A DNA stretch of 64,000 nucleotides from contig JBAUUR010000165.1 in NCBI GenBank assembly GCA_049582805.1, positions 1 through 64,000 on the forward strand. Reading direction: 5' to 3'. A model generated the notes under the pieces. It was not told the origin of the DNA, did not search any database, and saw only the letters and a list, made by a program, of their open reading frames with translations. The DNA comes from CAVXFS01 sp049582805 (GTDB lineage Bacteria; Pseudomonadota; Gammaproteobacteria; Burkholderiales; Gallionellaceae). Each line of letters begins with the position of its first letter. Positions within the stretch are counted from its first letter, which is position 1. Positions 40,689 to 48,699 of the stretch are shown one piece after another. A program made the position numbers and the translations under genes.

Positions 40689-41198
40689 ATGAAAATGCCG
40701 ATGCGCGCAACCTTGCTGATCGTGCTGATGCTCACCCTGCTGCTGGGTGCGTGCGGATTCCACCTGCGCGGGCAGGCTGCGTTTGCATTGCCGTTCAAGA
40801 CTTTGTACATAAAGTCGGCCAACGCCAATGCTCCCTTCATCACCGAGCTGAAACACGCCATCGAATTGACCGGCGTGCAGGTCACCGATAAACCGGAACA
40901 GGCGCAACTGACGCTGTATATTGTTTCCGAATCTACGGACCAGCAGATTCTTTCCTTGAACAGCATCGGCCAGGTGATTGAATATCGTTTGTATTACCGT
41001 ATTTCGTACCAGGCGTACGACAAAAACCAGCGTGAATGGCTGGCGCCCGATCAAATCACGCTGCAGCGGGATTATTCCTACGATGTCACGCAAGTTCTCG
41101 CCAAGCAGCAGGAAGCAACACAGCTTTACCAGGACATGCGCGGTGACGCGGTGCAGCAGATGCTGCGCCGCCTTAACCACGCCAAGGCGCCTTTATGA
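40689..41198 (+). CDS. lptE: LPS-assembly lipoprotein LptE
   Basis: LptE is the outer-membrane lipoprotein that plugs the LptD barrel and helps deliver lipopolysaccharide to the cell surface. The 169-residue product has a lipoprotein signal with lipobox LLGAC (cysteine at about residue 21) and continues CGFHLRGQAAFALPFKTLYI, the family opening. The alternating beta pattern and the QVIEYRLYYRISYQAYDKNQ block fit LptE. It starts four bases after leuS and lies 16 bases before holA, the conserved proteobacterial order, so the three genes are co-transcribed. Confidence 0.95.
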   Translation: MKMPMRATLLIVLMLTLLLGACGFHLRGQAAFALPFKTLYIKSANANAPFITELKHAIELTGVQVTDKPEQAQLTLYIVSESTDQQILSLNSIGQVIEYRLYYRISYQAYDKNQREWLAPDQITLQRDYSYDVTQVLAKQQEATQLYQDMRGDAVQQMLRRLNHAKAPL

Positions 41199-41214
41199 AA
41201 TCCGTTTTCTGATC

Positions 41215-42228
41215 ATGAAGCTCTCTGCCGAAGATCTCCCGCGCCACCTGGCCAAGGGGCTTGCGCCGCTGTATGTCATCCACGGTGATGCATTGCTGCT
41301 ATCCATCGAGGCGGCAGATGCAATTCGCGCCGCGGCGCGCGCGGCAGGCTATAGCGAGTGCGAGGTGCTGACGGTCGAAAGAGGGTTCCAGTGGGCAGAG
41401 CTGCGCAATAGTGCGCAGAATCTGTCATTGTTTTCCTCGCGCAAGCTGGTGGAGTTGCAGATCCCCTCCGGCAAGCCCGGCGTGGAGGGCGCACAGGCCC
41501 TGCAGGACTATTGCGAACGATTGAATGCCGACACGGTCACCGTGGTCACGTTGCCGCGCATGGACAAGACGGGGCAGAACAGCAAGTGGTTCACCGCGCT
41601 GGCTGAACACGGTATGGTCATAGCAAACGAAGAGATCGCCCTCAATGCGCTGCCCGGCTGGATTGCAGCCCGGATGAAGCGGCAGGGACAGTCCGCCGAT
41701 GCAGACACCTTGCGCTTTGTGGCAGAGCGGGTGGAAGGCAACCTGCTGGCAGCCTGGCAGGAGATCCAGAAGCTGGGCCTGCTTTATCCCACCGGACATC
41801 TGAGCTTCGAGCAGGTGAAGGATGCGGTCATGGATGTGGCGCGCTACGATGTTTTCAAACTGTCCGAGGCCATGCTCGCGGGCGACGCGGCGCGCTATGC
41901 GCACATCCTCGACGGCCTGCGCGCGGAAGGCGAGGCCATGGTGCTGATCCTGTGGGCGTTGACCGAGGATATCCGCGCGCTCGCCAAAGTTTCACGCAGC
42001 GTGCAGCAGGGTGGCAATATCACTGCCGCCCTGAAAGAGGCGCGTGTGTGGGGCGTACGCCAAAAGTCGATGGAACGCGCGGCGCGACGCTTCAAACCTG
42101 CGACGGCCGAGCGTGCGCTGCGCCAGGCCGCGCATCTGGACAAGGTGATCAAGGGCTTGCGTCCGGGAGACGCGTGGGATGAATTGCTGCAACTGGGCCT
42201 GCGTTGCGCGCGGACGGGAACGGCATGA
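41215..42228 (+). CDS. holA: DNA polymerase III subunit delta
   Basis: HolA is the delta subunit of the clamp loader, which opens the beta sliding clamp. The 337-residue product starts MKLSAEDLPRHLAKGLAPLY and contains VIHGDALLLSIEAADAIRAA, the LFSSRKLVELQIPSGKPG strand-helix (the LF residues insert into the beta clamp) and a C-terminal helical collar (KSMERAARRFKPATAERALR). A longer frame extends upstream into lptE but the ATG at 41215 matches the family. The stop overlaps the cutA start (ATGA). Confidence 0.94.
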   Translation: MKLSAEDLPRHLAKGLAPLYVIHGDALLLSIEAADAIRAAARAAGYSECEVLTVERGFQWAELRNSAQNLSLFSSRKLVELQIPSGKPGVEGAQALQDYCERLNADTVTVVTLPRMDKTGQNSKWFTALAEHGMVIANEEIALNALPGWIAARMKRQGQSADADTLRFVAERVEGNLLAAWQEIQKLGLLYPTGHLSFEQVKDAVMDVARYDVFKLSEAMLAGDAARYAHILDGLRAEGEAMVLILWALTEDIRALAKVSRSVQQGGNITAALKEARVWGVRQKSMERAARRFKPATAERALRQAAHLDKVIKGLRPGDAWDELLQLGLRCARTGTA

Positions 42229-42560
42229 GCGAAGAACAAGTGCTGCTGGTGCTGACCAACCTGCCCGACCGCGACAGCGCCCGACGGATGGCCGAGGCGC
42301 TCGTCGGTGAACGCGCCGCAGCTTGTGTTAGCATCCTGCCCGAGTGCAGTTCGGTTTATCGCTGGCAGGGAATAACCGAAGCGGCCAGTGAAACGCCGAT
42401 GTTGATCAAAACCACGCAAGCTGCTTATGGACGTCTCGAAACGCTTATCCGCGCGCATCATCCGTATGAACTTCCGGAAATTATTGCTGTCCCTGTAACC
42501 ACCGGCTTGCCCGGTTATCTGCAATGGGTGGCGCAAGAAACGACCCCGCAGCCGAAATAG
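42225..42560 (+). CDS. cutA: Divalent cation tolerance protein CutA
   Basis: A 111-residue trimeric ferredoxin-like protein of the CutA1 family. Motifs are LLVLTNLPDRDSARRMAEAL, RAAACVSILPECSSVYRWQG and HPYELPEIIAVPVTTGLPGY, closely matching the family. It is linked to copper and other divalent-metal tolerance, but the biochemical role is unsettled. The ATG at 42225 overlaps the holA stop; a start seven codons upstream is possible but less natural. dsbD follows, and cutA-dsbD adjacency is common in gamma- and betaproteobacteria. Confidence 0.94.
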   Translation: MSEEQVLLVLTNLPDRDSARRMAEALVGERAAACVSILPECSSVYRWQGITEAASETPMLIKTTQAAYGRLETLIRAHHPYELPEIIAVPVTTGLPGYLQWVAQETTPQPK

Positions 42561-42645
42561 GCGTTCCAGCTTCGAACCATTCCATATCATGAATAATTCC
42601 AATTTCAATGCGCGGGCGAAACAAGGCGGCGACGAGCAGACGACC

Positions 42646-42771
42646 CAGAAAACGAAAGTTTCAGCGCATGCTGACTTCGCTTGCGAAGTTAAGCCCGCAA
42701 GGGCGGCGGAAGCTACTGTGCAAGTAGCACGGCCGCAGGTGTGCGAGGAAACCAGCACAGCGTCAGCGATG
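42646..42771. repeat. Dispersed repeat between cutA and dsbD
   Basis: The segment has outer arms GCTGAC (42669-42674) and GTCAGC (42762-42767). Its core GAAGTTAAGCCCGCAAGGGC resembles GAACGTTAAGCCGCAAAGCG in the accB-accC spacer. In both places the DNA reads VSA...VKP in one frame, so they are the same element. It extends the dsbD reading frame upstream without belonging to the protein. Confidence 0.6.
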
Positions 42772-42789
42772 CAGTGGAACTGGAACAAG

Positions 42790-44655
42790 ATGCGATTTTT
42801 GCTGTTATTTCTGCTAAGCCTCGCCCCGCTCTCTCACGCGGATGGATTTTTCGACCGGATACCCATGTTCGGCTCGAAACAGCCCACATTCCTGCAACCG
42901 GACCAGGCATTCGGCCTGGATGTTTCGGTCAAGGATGCGCACACGCTGCTCGCCAGCTTCAGAATTACGCCCGAATATTATCTGTACCGCGACAAGGTCG
43001 TGTTCAATACCTCCGACCTGGGCGTCAAGGTCACCCAGGTATCCATGCCCAGAGGACAGATGAAGCATGATGCCAACTTCGGCGACATGGAAGTGTTCCA
43101 TCAATCCTTTCAAGCGGAAATCGCCCTTGACCGCAGCAATAACGCAGCCCGGAATATAGCGCTGGATGCGACGTATCAGGGATGCAGCGAGAAAGGTCTG
43201 TGCTACCCGCCGATCACCAAGGTCATCAACATCTCCCTGCCGGCAATTACTGCCGCACAAGCCACCACCACCCTCGCAACCTCGGTAGCGCCCCTGCCGG
43301 CGGCGCATCAGGAAATCAGCGCTGCGCCGCCGCTTTCGGCATCGCCGCCATCCGCCGCCAATGAAAACTCGCAAATCGCCAAGCTGTTCAGGCAGGGCAG
43401 CTTCTGGCTGATCGTCTCGTTCTTTTTCGGCGCGGGCCTGCTGCTCGCCTTTACCCCATGCATGTTCCCGATGGTGCCGATCCTGTCCGGCATCATCGTC
43501 GGGCGCGGCCACAAGATCACCCACGCGCACGGCTTCATGCTGTCGCTGGCTTACGTGCTGGGCATGGCAGTCACTTATGCCGCAGTGGGGGTGGCCGCCG
43601 GACTATCCGGCACGTTGCTGTCCAACGCACTGCAAACGCCGTGGGCGCTCGGTGGCTTCGCCGTGATATTCGTGCTGCTGTCGTTGTCCATGTTCGGCTT
43701 CTACGAACTGCAACTGCCCACCGCCCTGCAGAGCCGCCTGACCGATACCAGCAACAGGCTGCACGGCGGACACCTGTCCGGCGTGTTCGTGATGGGCGCG
43801 CTGTCCGCCATCATCGTCGGTCCCTGCGTGGCCGCACCGCTGGCCGGTGCGCTGCTGTATATCGGTCAGACACATGACGCCTTCCTCGGCGCCATGGCAC
43901 TGTTCTCCATGGCGCTGGGCATGGGCGTGCCGCTGCTGCTGATCGGCGCATCCGCCGGAACGCTGTTGCCCAAAGCCGGAGCATGGATGGAGTCGGTCAA
44001 ACGCTTGTTCGGCATGCTGCTGCTGGCGGTCGCCATCTGGATCATTTCACCGCTGATCCCGGTCAGTGCGCAGATGGCGTTATGGGCCGCATTGCTGATA
44101 CTTTCCGCCATCTTCCTGCGCGCACTGGATGCACTTCCGCATAACGCGACCCATATGCACAAGCTGTGGAAGGGTATAGGGATCCTTTCCTTGCTGATTG
44201 GCATCGCCTACCTGATCGGAGCATTATCCGGCGCGCGCGATGTGCTGCGCCCGCTTGGCGCGCTGGGCGGCGGCGCCCAGGTTGAAATTCCTGCTACCCT
44301 GCCATTTGTCCGGATAAAAGATCTCGCGGAACTGGATGCCCGCATTGCGCAGGCGGGCGGCAAGACCGTGATGCTGGACTACTACGCGGACTGGTGCGTC
44401 TCCTGCAAGGAGATGGAACGTTTCAGCTTCAGTGATTCAAAAGTGCAGGCAAAGCTTAAAAGCGCTGTACTGCTGCAGGCCGACGTCACCGCCAACAGCG
44501 CGGACGACAAGGCCCTGCTGGCGCGCTATCAATTGTTCGGCCCGCCAGCCATCCTGTTCTTCGGCGCGCAAGGCAAGGAATTGGCCGACCTGCGTGTAAC
44601 CGGTTACCAGGACGCCGGGCAATTCTTGCAGTCGCTGCAAAACGCGGGACTGTGA
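42790..44655 (+). CDS. dsbD: Thiol:disulfide interchange protein DsbD
   Basis: DsbD moves electrons from cytoplasmic thioredoxin across the inner membrane to periplasmic DsbC, DsbG and CcmG. From 42790 the protein is 621 residues: signal peptide MRFLLLFLLSLAPLSHA, alpha domain with YQGCSEKGLCYPP redox pair, eight-helix beta domain with FTPCMFPMVPI and GPCVAAPLAGAL cysteines, and C-terminal thioredoxin-like gamma domain with ADWCVSCKEMERF. The frame stays open back to 42589, but that part is repeat sequence and would bury the signal peptide, so I reject it. An ATG at 42769 is an alternative. No start has a good ribosome-binding site. Confidence 0.92.
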   Translation: MRFLLLFLLSLAPLSHADGFFDRIPMFGSKQPTFLQPDQAFGLDVSVKDAHTLLASFRITPEYYLYRDKVVFNTSDLGVKVTQVSMPRGQMKHDANFGDMEVFHQSFQAEIALDRSNNAARNIALDATYQGCSEKGLCYPPITKVINISLPAITAAQATTTLATSVAPLPAAHQEISAAPPLSASPPSAANENSQIAKLFRQGSFWLIVSFFFGAGLLLAFTPCMFPMVPILSGIIVGRGHKITHAHGFMLSLAYVLGMAVTYAAVGVAAGLSGTLLSNALQTPWALGGFAVIFVLLSLSMFGFYELQLPTALQSRLTDTSNRLHGGHLSGVFVMGALSAIIVGPCVAAPLAGALLYIGQTHDAFLGAMALFSMALGMGVPLLLIGASAGTLLPKAGAWMESVKRLFGMLLLAVAIWIISPLIPVSAQMALWAALLILSAIFLRALDALPHNATHMHKLWKGIGILSLLIGIAYLIGALSGARDVLRPLGALGGGAQVEIPATLPFVRIKDLAELDARIAQAGGKTVMLDYYADWCVSCKEMERFSFSDSKVQAKLKSAVLLQADVTANSADDKALLARYQLFGPPAILFFGAQGKELADLRVTGYQDAGQFLQSLQNAGL

Positions 44656-44656
44656 G

Positions 44657-45025
44657 GTGTCGGACCTCAACGATCCCAGAGTGTTTTTCGCCGCCGAGCG
44701 GACGTTGCTCGCCTGGAACCGCACCAGCCTCGCCCTTATGGCGTTCGGCTTCGTCATTGAGCGCTTCGGCCTGTTCGCGAGCATTCTCCTGCCCCCGCAC
44801 GCGCTGACCATGCACCGCGGCACCTCATTCTGGACAGGATTGGCTTTCGTGTTGCTGGGCGCTTGCGTCGCTGCCTACTCGAGCGTGCAATACCACAGGA
44901 TGCTCAAGACCCTTAAGCCAATTGAGATTCCGCAGGGCTATCGTACCAATCCGGGAGTCATCGTCAACCTGATGGTCGCCTTGCTGGGTATGGTTCTGAT
45001 CGCATATTTCTTTCAAGGCATTTAA
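44657..45025 (+). CDS. DUF202 (YidH-family) membrane protein
   Basis: A 122-residue inner-membrane protein of the DUF202/YidH family with three hydrophobic segments (about residues 22-42, 57-77, 98-118). The FFAAERTLLAWNRTSLALMAFGF segment at the N-terminus is the family signature. The start is GTG at 44657, one base after the dsbD stop, so translation is likely coupled. Homologues are small membrane proteins of unknown function. It is the last gene of the run from leuS. Confidence 0.88.
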   Translation: MSDLNDPRVFFAAERTLLAWNRTSLALMAFGFVIERFGLFASILLPPHALTMHRGTSFWTGLAFVLLGACVAAYSSVQYHRMLKTLKPIEIPQGYRTNPGVIVNLMVALLGMVLIAYFFQGI

Positions 45026-45102
45026 TCCGCATAAAACCAATTCGCAGTTCATTTCCAGCTAAAATCTGGACAATTATCCCCAACTTGCGGCAAAATGGCC
45101 GC

Positions 45103-45546
45103 ATGAAAAATCTGTTGGTATTGCATGGCCCCAACCTGAATCTGCTTGGCACACGCGAGCCGGAGATTTATGGCCGTCTCACGTTAGATGAAATTAACAA
45201 CAAATTAGTGAATTTAGCCAAAAGCAATGGCGCCAACCTGGCGCATTTCCAGAGCAATGCCGAATCCGCATTGGTAGAGCGCATCCAGCAGGCCCGCCAG
45301 GACGGCACCGACTTCATCATTATCAATCCCGCCGCTTTTACCCATACCAGTGTTGCCTTGCGCGACGCCCTGGCAGCGGTCGGCATACCCTTTATTGAAA
45401 TACATCTTTCCAACGTATTCGCACGCGAAGCATTCCGCCGGGAATCTTTTTTCTCGGACATCGCTGTCGGGATAATCAGCGGTCTGGGGGCAACCGGTTA
45501 TGAACTCTCAGTGCAATACGCAATTCAATATCCAGTCAGGAGCTAA
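45103..45546 (+). CDS. aroQ: 3-dehydroquinate dehydratase, type II
   Basis: AroQ dehydrates 3-dehydroquinate to 3-dehydroshikimate in the shikimate pathway. The 147-residue product has the type II signatures: LVLHGPNLNLLGTREPEIYG (about residues 4-23, with the catalytic tyrosine), INPAAFTHTSVALRDAL and IEIHLSNVFAREAFRRESFF (with the active-site histidine). Typical length is about 145-150. I chose the ATG at 45103; the frame six codons upstream adds nothing conserved. It precedes accB by two bases, the widespread aroQ-accB-accC order. Confidence 0.97.
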   Translation: MKNLLVLHGPNLNLLGTREPEIYGRLTLDEINNKLVNLAKSNGANLAHFQSNAESALVERIQQARQDGTDFIIINPAAFTHTSVALRDALAAVGIPFIEIHLSNVFAREAFRRESFFSDIAVGIISGLGATGYELSVQYAIQYPVRS

Positions 45547-45548
45547 CC

Positions 45549-46010
45549 ATGGATTTACGCAAACTTAAGACCTTGATAGACCTGGTCGAAAACTCCGGCA
45601 TCGCCGAGTTGGAAATCAGTGAAGGCGAAGAGCGCGTGCGTATTACGCGCTCCCCTGCTGCCATGCCTCAGCATGCCTATGCCGCAGCTCCGCCGCAACC
45701 GATGGTGGCCGCGGCCGCCGCACAACTTTCCGTCGCCCCCACGCCCGCCGAAGCTGCCAAGGCTGCCGAACCGGAAGGTCATGTGGTCAAGTCGCCCATG
45801 GTCGGCACTTTTTACCGCAGCCCGTCTCCCGGAGCAAAAGTTTTCATTGATATAGGTCAAAGCGTCAAGGAAGGCGAAACGCTATGCATCATCGAGGCCA
45901 TGAAACTGCTCAATGAAATCGAAGCGGACAAGACCGGTGTAATCAAGGCCATACTCGTTGAAAACGGGCAGCCGGTGGAGTTCGGCCAGCCGCTGTTCGT
46001 GATTGGTTAA
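45549..46010 (+). CDS. accB: Acetyl-CoA carboxylase biotin carboxyl carrier protein
   Basis: BCCP carries the biotin of acetyl-CoA carboxylase, the first committed step of fatty-acid synthesis. The 153-residue product begins MDLRKLKTLIDLVENSGIAE, has an Ala/Pro-rich linker (about 37-75), and a C-terminal biotinyl domain with CIIEAMKLLNEIEA, where K119 in EAMKL is biotinylated. The 3' end (45961-46010) is part of a 62-base sequence duplicated downstream at 46105-46166, so a partial copy of the gene's tail lies in the spacer before accC. The true gene is complete. Confidence 0.97.
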   Translation: MDLRKLKTLIDLVENSGIAELEISEGEERVRITRSPAAMPQHAYAAAPPQPMVAAAAAQLSVAPTPAEAAKAAEPEGHVVKSPMVGTFYRSPSPGAKVFIDIGQSVKEGETLCIIEAMKLLNEIEADKTGVIKAILVENGQPVEFGQPLFVIG

Positions 46011-46166
46011 GCCATGACCAAAATTACCTCCAACCCCATGACCGTTTCGGCGCAGGCTAACGCAAGCGCAGCGAACGTTAAGCCGCAAAGCGGCGGCCAA
46101 AGCCAAAACGGGCAGCCGGTGGAGTTCGGCCAGCCGCTGTTCGTGATTGGTTAAGCCATGACCAAA
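45961..46166 (+). repeat. 62-base direct duplication of the accB 3' end
   Basis: Bases 45961-46022 recur identically at 46105-46166, a 144-base offset. The copy covers the last 50 bases of accB including its TAA stop plus twelve downstream bases. The 82 bases between the copies resemble the repeat next to dsbD. Confidence 0.9.
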
Positions 46167-46369
46167 GCCACAAACAACCTCTTTGGCCGTTTGGTTGAGG
46201 CGTTCCTCCCCGCAATGAGGATAGTTCGGGCAACCCCTGTTCGCCATTGAATGATTAACTACATAAAATGTTTGAAAAGAAGCCGCCCGTCCCGCAAGTC
46301 GATCGCAAGAAGCCGAGCAGCATATTGAAGCGTGGGATCATGCGCTCGGCACTCAAAACGGAGCCCGTA
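46011..46369. other. Expanded accB-accC spacer built from duplications
   Basis: accB and accC are usually a few bases apart; here 359 bases separate them. The spacer holds a dispersed-repeat core (46023-46104), a 62-base copy of the accB tail with its stop codon (46105-46166), and a second ATGTTTGAAAAG (46268-46279) copied from the accC start (46370-46381). No independent gene is convincing. Transcription must read through for accC expression unless a promoter arose here. Confidence 0.8.
46014..46154 (+). CDS. Chimeric small ORF ending in an accB-tail copy
   Basis: An ATG four bases after the accB stop opens a 46-codon frame whose last 15 residues (NGQPVEFGQPLFVIG) equal the AccB C-terminus. 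The preceding part (MTKITSNPMTVSAQANASAA...) is repeat-derived. It is in frame because the duplication retained the stop. It cannot be a working carrier protein because the biotinyl lysine is missing. Probably a by-product of repeat insertion. Confidence 0.3.
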   Translation: MTKITSNPMTVSAQANASAANVKPQSGGQSQNGQPVEFGQPLFVIG

Positions 46370-47725
46370 ATGTTTGAAAAGATCCTCATTGCCAACCGGG
46401 GTGAGATCGCCCTGCGTATCCAGCGCGCTTGCCGTGAAATGGGCATCAAGACCGTGGCAGTCCATTCCGAGGCTGACGCCGACGCCAAATACGTCAAGCT
46501 GGCGGACGAATCGGTATGCATCGGCCCGGCGCCTTCCAATCAAAGCTATCTGCACATCCCGGCCATCATCAGCGCCGCTGAAGTCACCGATGCGCAAGCC
46601 ATCCATCCGGGCTATGGCTTTCTGTCGGAGAACGCCGATTTCGCCGAACGCGTCGAAAAAAGCGGCTTTGTGTTCATCGGCCCGCGACCCGATACCATAC
46701 GCTTGATGGGCGACAAGGTTTCCGCCAAGAATGCCATGAAGAAGGCTGGGGTGCCCTGTGTTCCTGGCGTGGATGGCGCACTGCCGGCCGACCCGGCCGA
46801 AATCATCAAGATCGCCCGCAGTATTGGTTACCCGGTCATCATCAAGGCATCCGGCGGCGGCGGCGGACGCGGCATGCGCGTGGTGCATACCGAGGCGGCG
46901 CTGCTGAATGCGGTGACCATGACGCGCACCGAAGCGCAGGCCGCTTTCAACAATCCCATGGTATACGTGGAGAAATTCCTGGAAAACCCGCGCCACATCG
47001 AGATCCAGGTGATGGCCGACCAGCATGGCAATGCCGTCCATCTGGGCGACCGTGACTGCTCGATGCAGCGCCGCCACCAGAAGATCATCGAGGAAGCGCC
47101 CGCACCGCTGATCAACGTGCGTCTGCGCAACAGGATCGCAGAACGCTGCGCCGAAGCCTGCCGCAAGATCGGCTATCGCGGCGCCGGTACATTCGAGTTC
47201 CTGTACGAGAACAACGAGTTCTACTTCATCGAAATGAACACCCGCGTGCAGGTGGAGCACCCGGTCACCGAAATGATCACCGGCATCGACATCGTGCAGC
47301 AGCAGATCCGCGTCGCCGCCGGGGAAAAACTCAGTTTCCGGCAGAAGGACATCGTGTTCCGGGGGCACGCCATCGAATGCCGCATCAACGCCGAACATCC
47401 GTACAAATTCACCCCCTCACCCGGGCGCATCACGACCTGGCACACGCCGGGAGGCCCCGGCATCCGCGTTGATTCCCACGTTTATGCCAACTACTTTGTA
47501 CCGCCGTATTACGATTCGATGATAGGCAAAATCATTGCTTACGGTGACACGCGCCAGCAGGCGATGGCACGGATGCGCACCGCCTTGTCCGAGATGGCAG
47601 TTGAAGGGATAGACACCAATATCCCACTGCACCAGGAACTCATGGTGGATGCCGCCTTCATGCGCGGCGGCACCAGTATCCATTATCTGGAAAACCAGCT
47701 CGCGAAACGGGTCAAAGGCAAGTAA
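46370..47725 (+). CDS. accC: Acetyl-CoA carboxylase biotin carboxylase subunit
   Basis: AccC carboxylates the biotin of AccB using ATP and bicarbonate. The 451-residue product starts MFEKILIANRGEIALRIQRA and carries the ATP-grasp glycine loop KASGGGGGRGMRVV (about residues 159-172), the HLGDRDCSMQRRHQKIIEE block (about 225-243) and EMNTRVQVEHPVTEM (about 288-302, catalytic Arg and Glu). The start at 46370 has a GGAG site at 46360-46363 and matches family length; the frame extends to 46268 only because of the duplicated start sequence. The stop overlaps the prmA ATG. Confidence 0.97.
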   Translation: MFEKILIANRGEIALRIQRACREMGIKTVAVHSEADADAKYVKLADESVCIGPAPSNQSYLHIPAIISAAEVTDAQAIHPGYGFLSENADFAERVEKSGFVFIGPRPDTIRLMGDKVSAKNAMKKAGVPCVPGVDGALPADPAEIIKIARSIGYPVIIKASGGGGGRGMRVVHTEAALLNAVTMTRTEAQAAFNNPMVYVEKFLENPRHIEIQVMADQHGNAVHLGDRDCSMQRRHQKIIEEAPAPLINVRLRNRIAERCAEACRKIGYRGAGTFEFLYENNEFYFIEMNTRVQVEHPVTEMITGIDIVQQQIRVAAGEKLSFRQKDIVFRGHAIECRINAEHPYKFTPSPGRITTWHTPGGPGIRVDSHVYANYFVPPYYDSMIGKIIAYGDTRQQAMARMRTALSEMAVEGIDTNIPLHQELMVDAAFMRGGTSIHYLENQLAKRVKGK

Positions 47726-48699
47726 TGGGCTGGCTCACGCTGACCGTGAATGCCGATGCGCAGTCCGCTGACATCTTGAGCGAAGCCTTGCTGGAATTCG
47801 GCGCGCTGTCGGTAGACGTGCACGACGCAGACGCCGATACGCTGGCAGAGCAGGCGATCTTCGGCGAGCCGGGCGAAGCGGATGCTCATTTCTGGCCGCA
47901 TAATCGCGTCACCGCGCTGTTCCCCTCCGAAGCGCCGGTCGAATCCCTATTGAAGGAAGCCGCTCAGGCCGCAGGTTTGCCCGCCGTTTCCGACTACCAT
48001 ATCGAAACGCTGGAAGACAACGACTGGGTGCGCCTCACCCAGTCGCAGTTCGATGCCATCCGCATTTCACAGCGGCTATGGATCGTCCCAACCTGGCATA
48101 AGCCATCCGATCCGCAGGCCATCAACATCACGCTCGATCCGGGCCTGGCCTTCGGCACCGGCAGCCACCCCACCACGCGGCTGTGTTTGCGCTGGCTGGA
48201 CGACCATATCAAGGGCGGAGAAGCGGTGCTGGATTATGGCTGCGGCTCAGGCATCCTCGCCATTGCCGCACTCAAGCTGGGCGCGGCCTCCGCCATCGGC
48301 GTCGATCTTGATGCACAGGCCATCAGGGCCAGCCGCGACAACGCGGCTGCCAATCAGGTGCCCGTGCAATTTTTCCTGGCGGATGCCAGTCCTGATGAAA
48401 CGACTGGCCATTCGACCAGGCTATCAAAAGACGATAGCCAAGTCGCTGGTCATGAGCTGAGTCGAGGGGACGTGCCGCAGGTTCAGGCCGACATTGTTGT
48501 CGCCAATATCCTGACCAACCCGCTCAAGCTGCTCGCCCCGTTGCTGGCTGGCGCGACGAAACAAGGTGGTCGCATCGTGCTTTCTGGCATACTCGCCGAG
48601 CAGGCTGATGATGTGATGAAAATCTACGCACAATGGTTTAACCTTGCACCACCGATCCTGGAAGAAGGCTGGGCTTGCCTGTCCGGCATAAAACAATGA
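47725..48699 (+). CDS. prmA: Ribosomal protein L11 methyltransferase
   Basis: PrmA trimethylates ribosomal protein uL11. The 324-residue product has the N-terminal substrate-recognition domain and a SAM-binding domain with DPGLAFGTGSHPTTRLCLRW (about residues 138-157) and VLDYGCGSGILAIAALKLGA. ADIVVANILTNPLKLLAP is the catalytic NILxxPL region. It is about 25-30 residues longer than usual. The excess is residues about 226-247, encoded by a palindromic DNA element (48401-48464) inserted in frame. The ATG overlaps the accC stop; the stop overlaps the next start. Confidence 0.94.
   Translation: MGWLTLTVNADAQSADILSEALLEFGALSVDVHDADADTLAEQAIFGEPGEADAHFWPHNRVTALFPSEAPVESLLKEAAQAAGLPAVSDYHIETLEDNDWVRLTQSQFDAIRISQRLWIVPTWHKPSDPQAINITLDPGLAFGTGSHPTTRLCLRWLDDHIKGGEAVLDYGCGSGILAIAALKLGAASAIGVDLDAQAIRASRDNAAANQVPVQFFLADASPDETTGHSTRLSKDDSQVAGHELSRGDVPQVQADIVVANILTNPLKLLAPLLAGATKQGGRIVLSGILAEQADDVMKIYAQWFNLAPPILEEGWACLSGIKQ
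48401..48464. repeat. In-frame palindromic element inside prmA
   Basis: Nested inverse complements are CGACT (48401-48405) with AGTCG (48460-48464), GACCA (48414-48418) with TGGTC (48447-48451), and GGCTATC (48419-48425) with GATAGCC (48433-48439) around a seven-base loop. It falls exactly where PrmA exceeds its usual length. Confidence 0.75.

Noticed and set aside
42589..42789. Extended N-terminus of DsbD
   Set aside because: The upstream part is repeat-derived and would place 67 residues ahead of a clear signal peptide.
46268..46369. Extended N-terminus of AccC
   Set aside because: It starts from a duplicated copy of the accC start sequence; the ATG at 46370 has the ribosome-binding site and family length.
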